Assembly: GCA_018820745.1 (NCBI GenBank)
Contig: JAHJNP010000164.1
Location: 1 to 5,745 of the forward strand
Direction of reading: 5' to 3'
DNA: 5,745 nucleotides
Origin: Gammaproteobacteria bacterium
GTDB taxonomy: Bacteria > Pseudomonadota > Gammaproteobacteria > Burkholderiales > Thiobacillaceae
The notes under the pieces were generated by a model that was not told where the DNA came from, ran no database searches, and was given only the letters and a program-made list of their open reading frames with translations. Position 1 is the first letter of the stretch. Each line of letters begins with the position of its first letter. This document shows positions 1 through 5,745 of the stretch, one piece after another. The translations under genes were made by a program, and so were the position numbers.

Positions 1-1050
1 CCAGATGGCGGCCAGTTCCTGCCGCATCCGATACACGGTTTGCAGGCGCTCGCTCTTGCCCAGGAGGGTGTCGAGTTCGGCCTTGTCCGAGGCGGCGAGC
101 TGGGCGGGCTCCTTCTGCAGCCAGCGGCGGAAGCTGTTGAAATTCCAGTTCTGCGGCAGGTTCGCACCGGCTTTCAACTTGGCGATCTCGGCCATGCTGT
201 CCGCGCGCACGCTTTTCACGAAGCGCGTCATCACGTCATAGCGATGGGTGATGACAGCCTGCAGCGTGTCCAGATCGCACAGCGGCTTGGCGGGCTGCCA
301 TTTCACCGTCGGCGCCACTTTGCGGACGGTGGCGAGGCCAACGTAGGTCATCAGCTTGATGTACATCCAGCCGATGTCGAACTCGTACCACTTGTTCGAC
401 AGCCGCGCCGAAGTGCCGTAGGCGTGGTGGTTGTTGTGCAGTTCTTCGCCCCCGATCAGGATGCCCCACGGCAGGATGTTGGTGCTGGCATCCTCGCTGG
501 CGAAGTTGCGGTAGCCCCAGTAATGGGCGATGCCGTTGATGATGCCGGCGGCCGTGACGGGAATCCACGCCATTTGCACCGCCCAGATGGTTAGGCCGAG
601 CGGGCCGAACAGGGCGATATTGATCGCCATCATCAGCCAGATGCCGGCGGCCGAGTGGCGGCTGTAGACGTTGCGCTCGATCCAGTCGTCGGGCGTGCCG
701 TGGCCGTACTTTTCCAGCGTCTCGGCCACTTTGGCCTCGGCGCGGTACAACTCTGAACCTTCCCAGAAAACCTTCTTGATGCCGCGCGTCTGCGGGCTGT
801 GCGGGTCTTCGGGCGTTTCGCACTTGGCGTGGTGCTTGCGGTGAACGGCGACCCATTCCTTGGTGACCATGCCGCTGGTGAGCCACAGCCAGAAACGGAA
901 GAAGTGGCTGACGATGGGGTGCAGGTCGACGGCACGGTGCGCCTGCGAACGGTGGAGGAAGATGGTGACGGCGGCAATGGTGATGTGGGTGAGACCAAGG
1001 GCCACCACCACATAACCCCACCAGGGTAGATCAATCAAGCCAAGTTGCAT
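1..1050 (-). CDS. desA: DesA-type membrane fatty acid desaturase (3' end beyond window)
   Basis: This is an integral-membrane, di-iron fatty acid desaturase that introduces a double bond (typically delta-9) into acyl chains using O2. The Pseudomonas DesA relatives act on acyl chains already in phospholipids. All three histidine boxes are visible in the 350 residues present: H33-RSQA-H38, H70-RK-HH74 and H205-NN-HH209, plus H176 in 'NGIAHYWGYRNF'. Hydrophobic segments lie at about residues 10-32, 44-63 and 133-175. The C-terminal 90 or so residues are charged and helical, resembling the alpha-bundle tail that NCBI names after DesA and ISL3 transposases. The frame is still open at base 1; the family usually runs near 390-400 residues, so I estimate 40-50 are missing. 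The start is the first ATG after an in-frame TGA two codons upstream. Its ribosome site is weak (GGA, 9 nt before ATG). Family is certain; the exact substrate is inferred. Confidence 0.93.
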   Translation of the reverse strand, partial: MQLGLIDLPWWGYVVVALGLTHITIAAVTIFLHRSQAHRAVDLHPIVSHFFRFWLWLTSGMVTKEWVAVHRKHHAKCETPEDPHSPQTRGIKKVFWEGSELYRAEAKVAETLEKYGHGTPDDWIERNVYSRHSAAGIWLMMAINIALFGPLGLTIWAVQMAWIPVTAAGIINGIAHYWGYRNFASEDASTNILPWGILIGGEELHNNHHAYGTSARLSNKWYEFDIGWMYIKLMTYVGLATVRKVAPTVKWQPAKPLCDLDTLQAVITHRYDVMTRFVKSVRADSMAEIAKLKAGANLPQNWNFNSFRRWLQKEPAQLAASDKAELDTLLGKSERLQTVYRMRQELAAIW

Positions 1051-1086
1051 TATTCAGGTTCCATAAAAAGGACAATTTCATCTGGC

Positions 1087-1115
1087 AATGTACAAACAAA
1101 AGCTATAAAAATCAA
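1087..1115 (-). promoter_or_regulatory. Predicted sigma70-type promoter for the desaturase
   Basis: On the minus strand a -35-like TTGATT (1115-1110) is separated by exactly 17 bp from a -10-like TACATT (1092-1087). Each hexamer matches consensus at 4 of 6 positions. Transcription would begin near 1080 and give a leader of about 30 nt. The segment from about 1045 to 1122 is clearly AT-rich against its GC-rich surroundings, as expected of a promoter. No start site has been mapped, so this is a motif-based prediction. Confidence 0.5.
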
Positions 1116-1133
1116 TGATTATTCGTGCGCACG
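1110..1133. promoter_or_regulatory. Two small palindromes at the desaturase promoter, possible operator
   Basis: A perfect 10-bp palindrome, CGTGCGCACG, occupies 1124-1133, and an 11-bp inverted repeat, AATCA-N-TGATT, occupies 1110-1120 and overlaps the predicted -35 hexamer. Desaturase genes are often controlled by membrane-lipid-sensing TetR-type repressors such as DesT of Pseudomonas, which bind palindromes at the promoter. I do not recognise either sequence as a known operator, and repeats this short can arise by chance. Confidence 0.25.
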
Positions 1134-1342
1134 CGGCCGGGCAAGGCTAGATGCGGCACCCCGCGCGATGGAAAGACAATCCCGACCCCAGCGAGCCTGG
1201 AAACCCGCCAAGCGGCCCCCAATCGGCGCGCGGAATAGATCACCTCTGAATTGGATCGCTCATCCATTCCGGCAGTTCCAGAAGGCGGTCACGATGGCCG
1301 CGCAACATCCGGGACAGCTTGCCGGAGGGGGATGGGCCAGGC
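1116..1342. other. Intergenic region with no recognised gene
   Basis: Between the stop of the FadL-like gene and the desaturase promoter I see no convincing gene, tRNA or small RNA. The only hairpin near the end of the FadL-like transcript is a 6-bp stem with one G-U pair (1267-1283). It has no following U-run, so no intrinsic terminator is evident. Read-through into the desaturase or Rho-dependent termination both remain possible. The region is GC-rich apart from its desaturase-proximal edge. Confidence 0.5.
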
Positions 1343-2551
1343 TCAGAAATTCAACGTGAGCTGCGCGGAAAGAATGTCGACCTGGCTGGAATATTCACCG
1401 TTAAGCTTGGTGCCATTGTCGATACTCTGCAAGCCCGGATCGTTCACGAACAGGTGGGCGTATCCGAAGTCAATCACACTTTGCGCGGACAGCCGATATT
1501 GTCCCCCGACCGCGATCCAGGTGCGGGCGCCGTCGGGAATGCGGGGGGTGCGGTCGATGTCCGACACCGGTGCCTCGTCGTACGCGACGCCGCCGCGCAG
1601 GCTCAATTTGTCGCTCATGCGCCAGGTCGCGCCCAGCGAATAACGCAGGATGTCCTCCCAGTTCTCGATAGTGGTCTTGTTGACGGTGCCGCGGATGGGC
1701 AGATCGTCAAAATCGCTCCAGCCGGTCCAGGTGACGTCGGCCAGCAGATCCCAGCTGGGGGACAATTTGTGGACAAGGCTCAGCGACGCGCTGTCCGGCA
1801 GGGTGACGTCCGCCGTGACCGGCCCATTGAAAACAACCGGGTCTGACGTGCTGGCGGTGCCGTCGAGCGTGTAGTCCACCTCGGAACGGTAGGACACGCC
1901 AAGGCGGGTGGCGGGGGTGAGTTGCCACAGCGCGCCCAGGTTGTAGCCCCAGCCGTAATCGTCCCCCTTGATGGTGACCAGCGGGACGGGCGCGGGGAGC
2001 GGCTGCCGGTTGGTCAGCGTTGCTTCGACCCACTGGATGTTAAGTCCCGCGCCGAGCGACAAGGTCTCGCTGAACTTGTAGGCGATGGACGGATTGATAT
2101 TGATGGTTTTCACTTCCGACTTGATGGCCTGATAACGGCCGATCCAGTCGGGGGCGTATTCGGTCTTGAGACCAAACGGCGCGTTCAGGCCCACTCCCAG
2201 ATGCACGTCAGGCGTCAGGCGAAACGCAAAGTAGGCATTCGGCACCAAAGCCAAGCCGCCCGCATCGCCGCCATTGCCGCCACCGATATCCGGCGTGACG
2301 GTGCCACTGAATTCGGCCTGCGGCAGGATCAGATGCCCGGCCACGACCACCTGCCGATCGGGCAGCAGTGTCATTCCGGCCGGATTGAAGAAGATCGTGC
2401 TGGCATCCCCGGCCACGGCAGCCGCACCCGCATAGGCATTGCCGAGGCCGCTGGCGTTCTGTTCGATCAGCGCGAATCCGGCGGCATGCGCAAAACTGGC
2501 GCAGCCGGCCAGCGCCAGGCCTGCGACCAGGCGGTTAACACGTAGCGACAT
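1343..2551 (-). CDS. fadL: FadL/OmpP1/TodX-family outer-membrane hydrophobic-compound channel
   Basis: This predicted outer-membrane beta-barrel admits long-chain fatty acids, or in some relatives aromatic hydrocarbons, by passive uptake. The 402-residue precursor begins with a signal peptide (basic residues, a hydrophobic core at 8-17, AHA before a cut after residue 23). The mature start AGFALIEQNASGLGNAYAG is the family's hallmark N-terminus, which plugs the barrel in E. coli FadL. The FNPAGM segment at 55-60 holds the NPA motif. The rest alternates short polar and hydrophobic stretches typical of strands, and the chain ends in Phe (LTLNF), the usual barrel-assembly signal. Length is normal for the family. 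The ATG has a strong Shine-Dalgarno and sits 27 bp after the acyl-CoA synthetase stop, so the two are surely cotranscribed. That partner favours fatty acids as the substrate, but the sequence alone cannot exclude hydrocarbons. Confidence 0.95.
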   Translation of the reverse strand: MSLRVNRLVAGLALAGCASFAHAAGFALIEQNASGLGNAYAGAAAVAGDASTIFFNPAGMTLLPDRQVVVAGHLILPQAEFSGTVTPDIGGGNGGDAGGLALVPNAYFAFRLTPDVHLGVGLNAPFGLKTEYAPDWIGRYQAIKSEVKTININPSIAYKFSETLSLGAGLNIQWVEATLTNRQPLPAPVPLVTIKGDDYGWGYNLGALWQLTPATRLGVSYRSEVDYTLDGTASTSDPVVFNGPVTADVTLPDSASLSLVHKLSPSWDLLADVTWTGWSDFDDLPIRGTVNKTTIENWEDILRYSLGATWRMSDKLSLRGGVAYDEAPVSDIDRTPRIPDGARTWIAVGGQYRLSAQSVIDFGYAHLFVNDPGLQSIDNGTKLNGEYSSQVDILSAQLTLNF

Positions 2552-2556
2552 AAGAG

Positions 2557-2563
2557 CTCCCTT
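2557..2563 (-). promoter_or_regulatory. fadL: Shine-Dalgarno of the FadL-family gene
   Basis: AAGGGAG lies 5 nt before the ATG at 2551, within the 27-bp gap after the synthetase. It is the strongest ribosome site in the window. It fixes the start and suggests the channel is translated independently of the upstream gene, and perhaps at a higher rate. Confidence 0.75.
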
Positions 2564-2578
2564 GAATGTTGATTGAAG

Positions 2579-4396
2579 TTATCCGCGTGGAAAATCGGCG
2601 TACATGGCCTCGACCGCTGCGCGGTAGCGCTCAAGCACCCGGTCACGTCTGACCTTGAGGGTGGGCGTCAGCAGCCCGTCTTCCAGCGTCCACGGCTTGA
2701 GTTCCGGATACAGGCGCCGAATCTGGGCATAGCCCGGGAAATGCTTGAGCTGATGCGCCACGTGCCGGGTCAGTGCCTTCATCACCCTGGGGTCGCGCAA
2801 CGCCTCGGGGTTCAGAGGATCGACATGGAGGTTGGCGGCAAAAGCCTGCCAGTGTTCCTCGTTGAGCACGATCAGCGCGGCCAGATAGGGTCTGCCTTCG
2901 CCGACCACCATCACCTGTTCGAACAACGGGTCCAGCTGGATGGCGGATTCCATTTCGGTGGGCGGCACCTTCTCGCCGTTGCTGAGAACGATGATGTCCT
3001 TGATGCGGCCGATGATCGTGTAATGGCCGTTGGCGTCCACGCTGGTCTGGTCGCCGGTGTGCAGCCAGCCCTTGCTGTCGATCATGGCACGGGTGGCTTC
3101 CTCATTCTTCCAGTAGCCGCGCATCACGCAGCGGCTGCGCGTAAGCAACTCGTTATTGTCGCCTATCCTCACCTCGACGCCGGGCATGGGCGGACCGATG
3201 CTGGAAGGCACGTTGGCGTTTGGACGATTCACACAAACCACCGGGCTGGTTTCGGTCAACCCGTAGCCCTGGATAATTGGCACGCCCAGGCCGATGAACA
3301 CATGTGCGATATCCGGCGTGAGCGCGGCGCCGCCGGAAATCGCCAGCCGCAGGCGCCCCCCCAGCTTTTCCGTGACCTTGCCCGCCACGAGTTTGTCCAG
3401 CAGCGGCCACAGCAGCAGTTCGGGGTGCCAGCGTGCCCGTCCCTGTTCAAGCTCGAAGCGCCGCCAGCCCACTTTTACCGCCAGCTTGAACAGGATTCGC
3501 GCGAGCAGGCCTTTCTTTTCCAGCCCGTCCTGGATCCGCCCATACACCCGCTCATAGATGCGCGGCACCGAGATCAGCACGGTGGGATGAATCGTCTGCA
3601 GATCCTGCGCCAGCTGGGCAATCGAGCGCGCATAGGCGACCTCGGCGCCGAGCAGCATCGGCAGGTAATAGCCGCCAGTACGCTCCAGCGTGTGCGACAA
3701 CGGCAGAAAGGAGAGGAACACCTCGTGCGGGCCGAAGTCGGCGCATTGCGACGCATAGAACGCGTTCCACAGCAGGTTCTCGTGCGTCAGCATCACGCCC
3801 TTGGGCCGCCCGGTGGTGCCCGAAGTGTAGACGATGCTGGCCAGCAGGTCGGCGGAGAGATGGCGTTCGGGGACCGGCGTACCGGCCGCGGCCGTCAGCC
3901 AGTCGGCCGCCACCACGAAGCGGGTGCTCCAGTCCGCCAGCCCGTTTTCCGGCGCGGTCAGACTGACGATGCGCTGCAGGCTGTGGGCCGAACCGGCGAT
4001 CTCGGCCAGGTTTCGGTGCTGGAAACGGCCTTCGACCAGCAGCAGCTTGGCGTCGGCGTGATCGAGGATATAGGCTGCGCTGTCCGGGCGGTCGTCGAGA
4101 TACAACGGGACCGTGACCAGTCCCAGCGCCAGCGCGGCCTGGTCGAAGATCACCCACTCGACGCAGTTTTTCAGCATCACCGCCACGCGGTCGCCGGGAA
4201 CCAGTCCCTCCTTCGCCAGCGCGGCCTGCCAGCGCGCCACCTCGGCCGCCACCCCGGCCCAGGTGAAACTCACCCAGGCGTCGCGCGCCTCGTCGAACTG
4301 GCGATAGGCGACCTGTTCCGGCGTCGCCGCAACGCGTGCGCGGAACAGTCCGCACAGCGTGCCCAACACATCGGGATGGAGGGGCACAGCGGTCAT
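2579..4396 (-). CDS. Long-chain fatty acid--CoA ligase (AMP-forming, FAA1/FadD15-like)
   Basis: This enzyme activates a long-chain fatty acid with ATP and CoA, through an acyl-adenylate, to acyl-CoA, AMP and pyrophosphate, trapping imported acids for beta-oxidation or lipid synthesis. All core ANL-superfamily motifs are present in 605 residues: the phosphate-binding loop YTSGTTGRPKG (190-200), YGLTETSP (378-385), GWLHTGD (443-449), the hinge region GRIKDIIVLSNGEKVPP (463-479), and the acylation-step lysine K581 in TPTLKVRRDR. The hinge sequence and length place it with the COG1022 long-chain synthetases rather than classic E. coli FadD. It lies 51 bp after the methyltransferase stop and 27 bp before the FadL-like gene. 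The ATG has no clear Shine-Dalgarno, but a 12-codon frame overlaps it by 4 nt, suggesting coupled translation. Long-chain preference is inferred from family and neighbour; aromatic or branched acids are not excluded. Confidence 0.95.
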   Translation of the reverse strand: MTAVPLHPDVLGTLCGLFRARVAATPEQVAYRQFDEARDAWVSFTWAGVAAEVARWQAALAKEGLVPGDRVAVMLKNCVEWVIFDQAALALGLVTVPLYLDDRPDSAAYILDHADAKLLLVEGRFQHRNLAEIAGSAHSLQRIVSLTAPENGLADWSTRFVVAADWLTAAAGTPVPERHLSADLLASIVYTSGTTGRPKGVMLTHENLLWNAFYASQCADFGPHEVFLSFLPLSHTLERTGGYYLPMLLGAEVAYARSIAQLAQDLQTIHPTVLISVPRIYERVYGRIQDGLEKKGLLARILFKLAVKVGWRRFELEQGRARWHPELLLWPLLDKLVAGKVTEKLGGRLRLAISGGAALTPDIAHVFIGLGVPIIQGYGLTETSPVVCVNRPNANVPSSIGPPMPGVEVRIGDNNELLTRSRCVMRGYWKNEEATRAMIDSKGWLHTGDQTSVDANGHYTIIGRIKDIIVLSNGEKVPPTEMESAIQLDPLFEQVMVVGEGRPYLAALIVLNEEHWQAFAANLHVDPLNPEALRDPRVMKALTRHVAHQLKHFPGYAQIRRLYPELKPWTLEDGLLTPTLKVRRDRVLERYRAAVEAMYADFPRG

Positions 4397-4431
4397 GTCA
4401 GGCGATCGATCCAGCCGGGAAAACGCTGCAT
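4393..4431 (-). CDS. Possible 12-residue leader ORF coupled to the acyl-CoA synthetase
   Basis: In the gap between methyltransferase and synthetase, an ATG at 4431 opens a 12-codon frame (MQRFPGWIDRLT) whose TGA overlaps the synthetase ATG in the arrangement ATGA. GGA lies 6 nt before this ATG, with AGGGA a little further upstream, whereas the synthetase ATG lacks a nearby purine-rich site. Ribosomes finishing the short frame could therefore restart on the synthetase. The peptide shows no runs of a single amino acid that would suggest attenuation. It may simply be a chance frame; no homology is claimed. Confidence 0.3.
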   Translation of the reverse strand: MQRFPGWIDRLT

Positions 4432-4447
4432 TGAATATCCGATCCCT

Positions 4448-5707
4448 CTATTGAAGCGGCGCCAGTGCCAGCTTGACCAGGACGGCGGCGAAAAAGCCGT
4501 CGGTGCCGTGCACGGCGGGCGACAGCTTGAGCATGGCGCCGGTATCGAGATCGATCTTGTTCTGCGCCAGCAGTTCGTTGACCGGCAGCAAGGTGAAGCC
4601 GCCCTCGGCCAGCAGCGCCTCGACGATGGCTTCGTTCTCCTCCGGCAACAGGCTGCAGGTGGCATACACCAGCCGGCCGCCGGGCTTCAGCAGCTTCGCG
4701 GCGGCGCGCAGGATGGACGCCTGTTTCTGCGTCAGTTCCGCCACGCTCTCGGGCGACTGGCGGAATTTCAGGTCCGGGTTGCGGCGCAAAGTGCCGAGTC
4801 CCGAACACGGCGCATCGACCAGCACGCGGTCGAGCTTGCCGGCCAGCCGCTTCACCCGGGTGTCGTTCTCGGAAGCGATCAGTTGCGGCATCACGTTGGA
4901 CAGGCCCGAACGCGCCAGCCGCGGCTTCAGCTTGGCGAGCCGTTTCTCAGCCACGTCGAAGGCATACAGGCGGCCGGTCGACGCCATCATGGCGCCGATG
5001 GCGAGCGTCTTGCCGCCCGCGCCGGCGCAGAAGTCGCACACCATTTCGCCGCGCCGCGCGCCCAGCAGCAGCGCCAGCAGCTGGCTGCCGTCGTCCTGCA
5101 CTTCCAGGCTGCCATCGACAAACAGCGGATGGCGGTTGATCGCCGGATGCTCCTTGAAGCGGATGCCCCACGGCGAATACGGGGTGGGTCCGACCGCCAG
5201 CCCTTCCTCGCGCAGCTGCGCCAGCACGGCGTCGCGGTCCGCCTTGTACGCGTTCACCCGCACGTCCATCGGCGCGGGCTGCTGCAGGGCGCGCCCGAGC
5301 ACGAGGATGTCGGCGTCGCTCATCACCGGCTGCAGTTTTTCGACCACCCATTCCGGCAGCTCGGCCGCCACGGCCAGCGGCAGGTCGTCCGTCTTGGCGT
5401 CGCGAATGTGCTGCACCAGTTCGGGCTTGGCGAACTGCTCCAGCGTCGCGCCGCTCATGCCGCGCGACTTGATCAGCCAGGCGATGATCAGCGTGCGCGG
5501 ATTGGCCGCCGGCACCACCACCGACAGATAGCGGTAGCGCCGCAGCACGCCGAACACGGCTTCGGCCACGAACGTACGCTCGCGCGGGCCGAGCTTTTTG
5601 TTGTCACGAAAAAACGCCGACAGCTCGGAGTCGGCCGGACGCTTGAAGTCCAGCACCCGGTCGAGCGCCTGGGTGGCAAGTTGCAATAGGGGGGGGGTCA
5701 GTTCCAT
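4448..5707 (-). CDS. RsmB/NOP2-family RNA (cytosine-C5) methyltransferase
   Basis: This is a SAM-dependent enzyme that methylates cytosine C5 in RNA, most likely rRNA, in the cytoplasm. In 419 residues it shows the family's catalytic core. VQDDGSQL (203-210) and DFCAGAGGKT (225-234) form the start of the SAM fold, and D251 is the acidic residue expected to hold the SAM ribose. DAPCSGLG (298-305) carries C301, and YATCSLLPEEN (348-358) carries C351. By family knowledge the TC cysteine (C351) is the nucleophile and the PC cysteine (C301) aids product release. The loop reads CAGAGG rather than the CAAPGG of E. coli RsmB, and the N-terminal part does not closely match RsmB's NusB-like domain, so this looks like the second RsmB-like paralogue; the target site is unknown. 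The ATG overlaps a possible upstream stop (TGATG). The frame is also open above it to the window edge, so an earlier start is possible. Codons 4-7 contain nine consecutive C. Confidence 0.92.
   Translation of the reverse strand: MELTPPLLQLATQALDRVLDFKRPADSELSAFFRDNKKLGPRERTFVAEAVFGVLRRYRYLSVVVPAANPRTLIIAWLIKSRGMSGATLEQFAKPELVQHIRDAKTDDLPLAVAAELPEWVVEKLQPVMSDADILVLGRALQQPAPMDVRVNAYKADRDAVLAQLREEGLAVGPTPYSPWGIRFKEHPAINRHPLFVDGSLEVQDDGSQLLALLLGARRGEMVCDFCAGAGGKTLAIGAMMASTGRLYAFDVAEKRLAKLKPRLARSGLSNVMPQLIASENDTRVKRLAGKLDRVLVDAPCSGLGTLRRNPDLKFRQSPESVAELTQKQASILRAAAKLLKPGGRLVYATCSLLPEENEAIVEALLAEGGFTLLPVNELLAQNKIDLDTGAMLKLSPAVHGTDGFFAAVLVKLALAPLQ
5689..5697. repeat. Nine-base G/C homopolymer in the methyltransferase 5' coding region
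   Basis: Nine G on the plus strand give nine C on the coding strand, spanning codons 4-7 (Thr-Pro-Pro-Leu) of the methyltransferase. Gaining one C would end the protein after 34 codons, and losing one would end it after about 70. Such tracts near the 5' end of genes are the usual substrate for slipped-strand phase variation in some bacteria, but they also occur by chance in GC-rich DNA and are prone to sequencing error. Confidence 0.9.
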
Positions 5708-5745
5708 CAGCGGGAGACAGGCAGGTTGGCAGGCGGCAAGATCGG
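5707..5745 (-). CDS. Possible C-terminal end of an upstream gene (partial)
   Basis: A frame open from the window edge (PILPPANLPVSR) ends in a TGA that shares its A with the methyltransferase ATG (TGATG), an overlap typical of translationally coupled operon genes. Only 12 codons are visible, so no product can be named. The alternative is that these bases are non-coding or are an N-terminal extension of the methyltransferase, whose own frame is also open here. The missing Shine-Dalgarno before 5707 fits coupling to an upstream gene. Confidence 0.3.
   Translation of the reverse strand, partial: PILPPANLPVSR

Noticed and set aside
40..594. Plus-strand frame opposite the desaturase, and a similar one opposite the FadL-like gene (1922-2545)
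   Set aside because: Both are in antisense codon register with confident genes and show no family motifs.
1050..1064. Four-codon frame (MEPE) whose TAA overlaps the desaturase ATG
   Set aside because: There is no ribosome-binding site before it and the length is easily produced by chance.
1112..1267. Minus-strand frame of 51 codons in the intergenic region
   Set aside because: It has only a weak GGA upstream, arginine-rich composition expected of GC-rich non-coding DNA, and runs into the predicted desaturase promoter; no recognisable homology.
1267..1283. Hairpin TTCTGG-AACTG-CCGGAA downstream of the FadL-like gene
   Set aside because: The stem is short, includes a G-U pair and has no U-run, so it does not qualify as an intrinsic terminator.
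2500..2512. Apparent lipobox LAGC at residues 14-17 of the FadL-like protein
   Set aside because: The next residues reach a good AHA signal-peptidase I site directly before the family's conserved mature start AGFALIEQ; a lipid-anchored Cys17 would leave extra residues before the plug segment.
4397..4450. Possible methyltransferase-synthetase fusion by reading through the TAG at 4450-4448, since both genes share a frame
   Set aside because: The TAG is an ordinary stop, both proteins are full length on their own, and nothing suggests recoding.
4473..5531. Plus-strand frame of 352 codons rich in Ser and Arg
   Set aside because: It lies wholly opposite the methyltransferase in another register, with the low-complexity composition of a shadow frame.
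2573..5689. Plus-strand reading frame of 1038 codons, rich in Gln, His, Arg and Ala
   Set aside because: It is in exact antisense register with two well-supported genes, its composition is that of reverse-complemented GC-rich codons, and no recognisable motif appears.

Overview
The window is a stretch of GC-rich chromosome in which every credible gene lies on the minus strand. It probably comes from a betaproteobacterium. That is an inference from high GC with strong avoidance of TTA, CTA and TCA codons, the DesA-type desaturase, the 'NGEKVPPTEME' type of acyl-CoA synthetase and the 'FCAGAGGKT' type of RsmB-like methyltransferase. I cannot name a genus.

Layout in the direction of transcription (high to low coordinates): the last codons of a possible upstream gene (5745-5707) overlap the start of an RsmB/NOP2-family RNA cytosine-C5 methyltransferase (5707-4448). 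After 51 bp, which hold a 12-codon reading frame overlapping the next start by 4 nt, comes a long-chain acyl-CoA synthetase (4396-2579). Only 27 bp further on is a FadL-family outer-membrane channel (2551-1343). A 292-bp intergenic region (1342-1051) holds no convincing gene or terminator. Its desaturase-proximal end is AT-rich and carries a plausible sigma70 promoter flanked by small palindromes. A DesA-type membrane fatty acid desaturase (1050-1) follows and runs off the window, lacking its C-terminal end.

The three lipid genes make a coherent set. FadL would admit long-chain fatty acids or similar hydrophobic molecules across the outer membrane. The synthetase would trap them as acyl-CoA, and the desaturase would adjust the unsaturation of membrane acyl chains. 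The synthetase and channel are almost certainly one transcription unit, possibly led by the methyltransferase, while the desaturase appears to have its own promoter. The methyltransferase belongs to translation, so its place ahead of lipid genes is probably positional rather than functional.

I see no mobile element, CRISPR array, RNA gene or clearly new system. The points most worth checking are the C9 homopolymer at codons 4-7 of the methyltransferase, the short frame coupled to the synthetase start, and the palindromes at the desaturase promoter.
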